This document shows, one piece after another, positions 13,264 to 38,185 of a DNA stretch of 38,185 nt. This DNA is from Deltaproteobacteria bacterium (GTDB taxonomy: Bacteria > Myxococcota > JADLHZ01): NCBI GenBank assembly GCA_020848545.1, contig JADLHZ010000051.1, positions 1-38,185 on the forward strand. The letters are read 5' to 3'. Position 1 is the first letter of the stretch; the number at the start of each line of letters is the position of its first letter. Made by a program: the position numbers and the translations under genes. The notes under the pieces were generated by a model. The model was not told the origin of the DNA. It saw only the letters and a list, made by a program, of their open reading frames with translations, and did not search any database.

Positions 13264-13267
<4 letters not shown>
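2..13267 (+). CDS. Hybrid NRPS/PKS megasynthase, gene 1 (5' partial)
   Basis: This protein builds part of a peptide-polyketide on carrier-bound thioester intermediates, presumably in the cytosol. It is open from the left window edge (first whole codon at 2) to TGA at 13265-13267, giving 4421 visible residues; the true start lies upstream. Domains, with approximate residues counted from nt 2: A 1-433 (N-terminal part missing), PCP 437-507, C 530-954, A 964-1443, PCP 1451-1527, KS 1547-1972, AT 2060-2353, KR 2423-2880, ACP 2907-2979, C 2995-3418, A 3434-3910, PCP 3920-3990, E 4009-4395, docking tail 4400-4421. All carrier serines and the KS, AT, KR and E catalytic residues I checked are present. 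Predicted order of units is Ala, Thr, reduced ketide, then Gly or an epimerised residue. It is translationally coupled to gene 2 by a 4-base overlap. The product is not recognised, so no symbol is given. Confidence 0.97.
1310..1520 (+). other. PCP 1
   Basis: Peptidyl carrier domain. The phosphopantetheine serine lies in LGGHSLLATQL, codon 1424-1426. It is of the type that precedes a C domain in this line. Confidence 0.93.
1580..2863 (+). other. C domain 1 (LCL-like)
   Basis: This condensation domain joins the upstream chain to the residue loaded by A2. It opens with RLPLSYAQQR (1589), and the catalytic HHIVSDDW runs 1949-1972 (HHxxxDxW, with D where G is usual). It ends with the family's IEYATDLFD segment near 2710. 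The C1 motif and the lack of an upstream E domain suggest an L-peptidyl donor. Confidence 0.93.
2890..4330 (+). other. A domain 2, threonine code
   Basis: Cores: YVIYTSGSTGRPKG (3311), FDFSVW (3455), YGITETTVH (from 3743), NGKVDRKAL (4304). The pocket reads D-F-W-N-I-G-M-V-H-K, the standard published threonine signature at all ten positions. The next carrier hands to a KS, so Thr should be extended by two carbons rather than directly peptide-bonded. Confidence 0.92.
4352..4580 (+). other. PCP 2, KS-facing type
   Basis: Carrier domain with VGGHSLLLLALH; the modified serine codon is 4466-4468. The following helices read ISVVSLFQNTTVEAQ. This signature recurs in the two other PCPs that stand before a KS and in none of the PCPs that precede a C or E domain. 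Confidence 0.92.
4640..5915 (+). other. KS domain, PKS module 1
   Basis: This ketosynthase elongates the Thr-terminated chain with an AT-supplied extender. It opens with RQIAIVGMALRVPG. The catalytic triad is intact: Cys in TACSSGL (5141), His in EAHGTGT (5546), His in KSNIGHT (5666). The segment FFAPSPDGQAEVI resembles KSs that accept aminoacyl chains from a PCP (family knowledge). It ends near GGTNAHAILEE. Confidence 0.95.
6180..7060 (+). other. AT domain, PKS module 1 (atypical motifs)
   Basis: This acyltransferase loads the extender unit on the ACP. Nucleophile Ser is in GHSLGEF (6467-6469). The catalytic His is in GAPHTPLMD (6764-6766), where malonyl ATs usually show HAFH and methylmalonyl ATs YASH. 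The usual FPGQGSQ is FPGRGVH (6194-6214). The Arg that binds the extender carboxylate seems kept (TLRARIHD). Malonyl-CoA is the default guess, but the motif supports neither classic call. Confidence 0.9.
7268..8640 (+). other. KR domain with structural subdomain, PKS module 1
   Basis: This ketoreductase reduces the beta-keto group to a hydroxyl using NADPH. The first half is the structural pseudo-KR part. The nucleotide-binding TGGLGRIG runs 7979-8002. The catalytic Ser (8354) and Tyr (8393, MPYAAANAF) are 13 residues apart as expected. The LDD position reads VPD, keeping the last Asp, which is B-type-like. No DH or ER is inserted, so the hydroxyl should stay. Confidence 0.92.
8720..8935 (+). 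other. ACP, PKS module 1
   Basis: Acyl carrier domain with LGGDSLAALRLV; the modified serine codon is 8816-8818. It is followed directly by a C domain, so this is a PKS-to-NRPS handover. Confidence 0.92.
8984..10255 (+). other. C domain 2, post-ACP type
   Basis: This domain condenses the beta-hydroxy-acyl chain from the ACP with the A3 residue. It starts RLPLSYAQQRMYFLYRLD. The active site reads HHIATDLV from 9332: both His and the Asp are present, but Val takes the place of the usual Trp. The same variant recurs after the second PKS module. Confidence 0.92.
10300..11730 (+). other. A domain 3, glycine-like code
   Basis: Cores: YVIYTSGSTGKPKG (10727), FDIAGLELY (10871), YGPTETTIW (11153), NGKVDRKAL (near 11699). 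The pocket reads D-I-L-Q-M-G-M-I-W-K, eight of ten matching the glycine code DILQLGLIWK with two Leu-to-Met changes. An epimerase follows in the same module, which glycine could not use, so the substrate call is uncertain. Confidence 0.75.
11760..11970 (+). other. PCP 3, E-facing type
   Basis: Carrier domain with LGGDSIMTIQVV; the modified serine codon is 11867-11869. The LGGDSI form, rather than LGGHS, is typical of carriers that serve an epimerisation domain, which indeed follows. Confidence 0.92.
12026..13185 (+). other. Epimerisation (E) domain
   Basis: This domain converts the carrier-bound L-residue to an L/D mixture. Key motifs are present: HHLVVDLVSW (12371-12400), EGHGRPE with the catalytic Glu (12752), TVGWFTT, and FNYLG (12962). 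Both residues known to be needed in TycA-type E domains (second His, Glu) are intact. It is the last catalytic domain of gene 1, and gene 2 starts with a matching DCL C domain. Confidence 0.93.
13199..13264 (+). other. C-terminal donor docking (COM-like) tail
   Basis: The gene ends with TPSDFAAVELDQAAIDEFM and two or three further residues. The TPSDF start and acidic amphipathic helix resemble donor COM tails following E domains in the gramicidin and tyrocidine synthetases (family knowledge). Its partner would be the N-terminus of gene 2. Confidence 0.75.
13255..13258 (+). promoter_or_regulatory. Ribosome binding site for gene 2
   Basis: GAGG lies five bases before GTG 13264, inside the last codons of gene 1. 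The GTGA overlap puts the gene 2 start one base before the gene 1 stop. This suggests translational coupling, which would help match the amounts of two partner proteins. No promoter space exists between the genes. Confidence 0.6.

Positions 13268-38185
<24,918 letters not shown>

Overview
The whole window is one stretch of a giant hybrid non-ribosomal peptide synthetase / polyketide synthase (NRPS/PKS) assembly line on the + strand. Two genes fill it with no intergenic space. The first is cut by the left edge of the window, starts inside an adenylation (A) domain, and ends at 13267. The second starts at a GTG at 13264, overlapping the first gene's stop codon, and stays open to the last base (8307 codons, unfinished). 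No RNA gene, transposon, CRISPR array, regulator, transporter or thioesterase is visible, so loading, release, export and regulation lie outside the window.

Organism (inference): the G+C-rich sequence, the very long mixed NRPS/PKS proteins and the style of the domains suggest a myxobacterium (Myxococcota). No taxonomic marker gene is present, so this is only likely.

Layout. Gene 1: A(Ala code)-PCP, C-A(Thr code)-PCP, KS-AT-KR-ACP, C-A(Gly-like code)-PCP-E, donor docking tail. Gene 2: acceptor-type DCL C domain, a crippled half C domain, A(Ser-like code)-PCP, C-A(unassigned)-PCP, KS-AT-KR-ACP, C-A(unassigned)-PCP, C-A(Ala code)-PCP, C-A(aliphatic-like code)-PCP, KS-AT-KR-ACP, then the first ~50 residues of another C domain. 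That gives 11 carrier domains, 8 A domains and 3 PKS modules.

How it works together (inference from the collinearity rule): the window should add Ala, Thr, a ketide, Gly or a D-residue, Ser, X, a ketide, X, Ala, an aliphatic residue and a ketide. Each PKS module directly follows an amino-acid module and has KR but neither DH nor ER. Each pair should therefore give a gamma-amino-beta-hydroxy (statine-type) unit, three in this window alone. I do not recognise the final product.

Most unusual points: the half C domain between a complete DCL C domain and the Ser A domain; an intact-looking epimerase after a Gly-like A domain; shared non-canonical AT motifs; a mosaic third PKS module; and strong internal duplication. 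All domain boundaries are approximate and substrate calls were read by eye from the ten-residue A-domain code.
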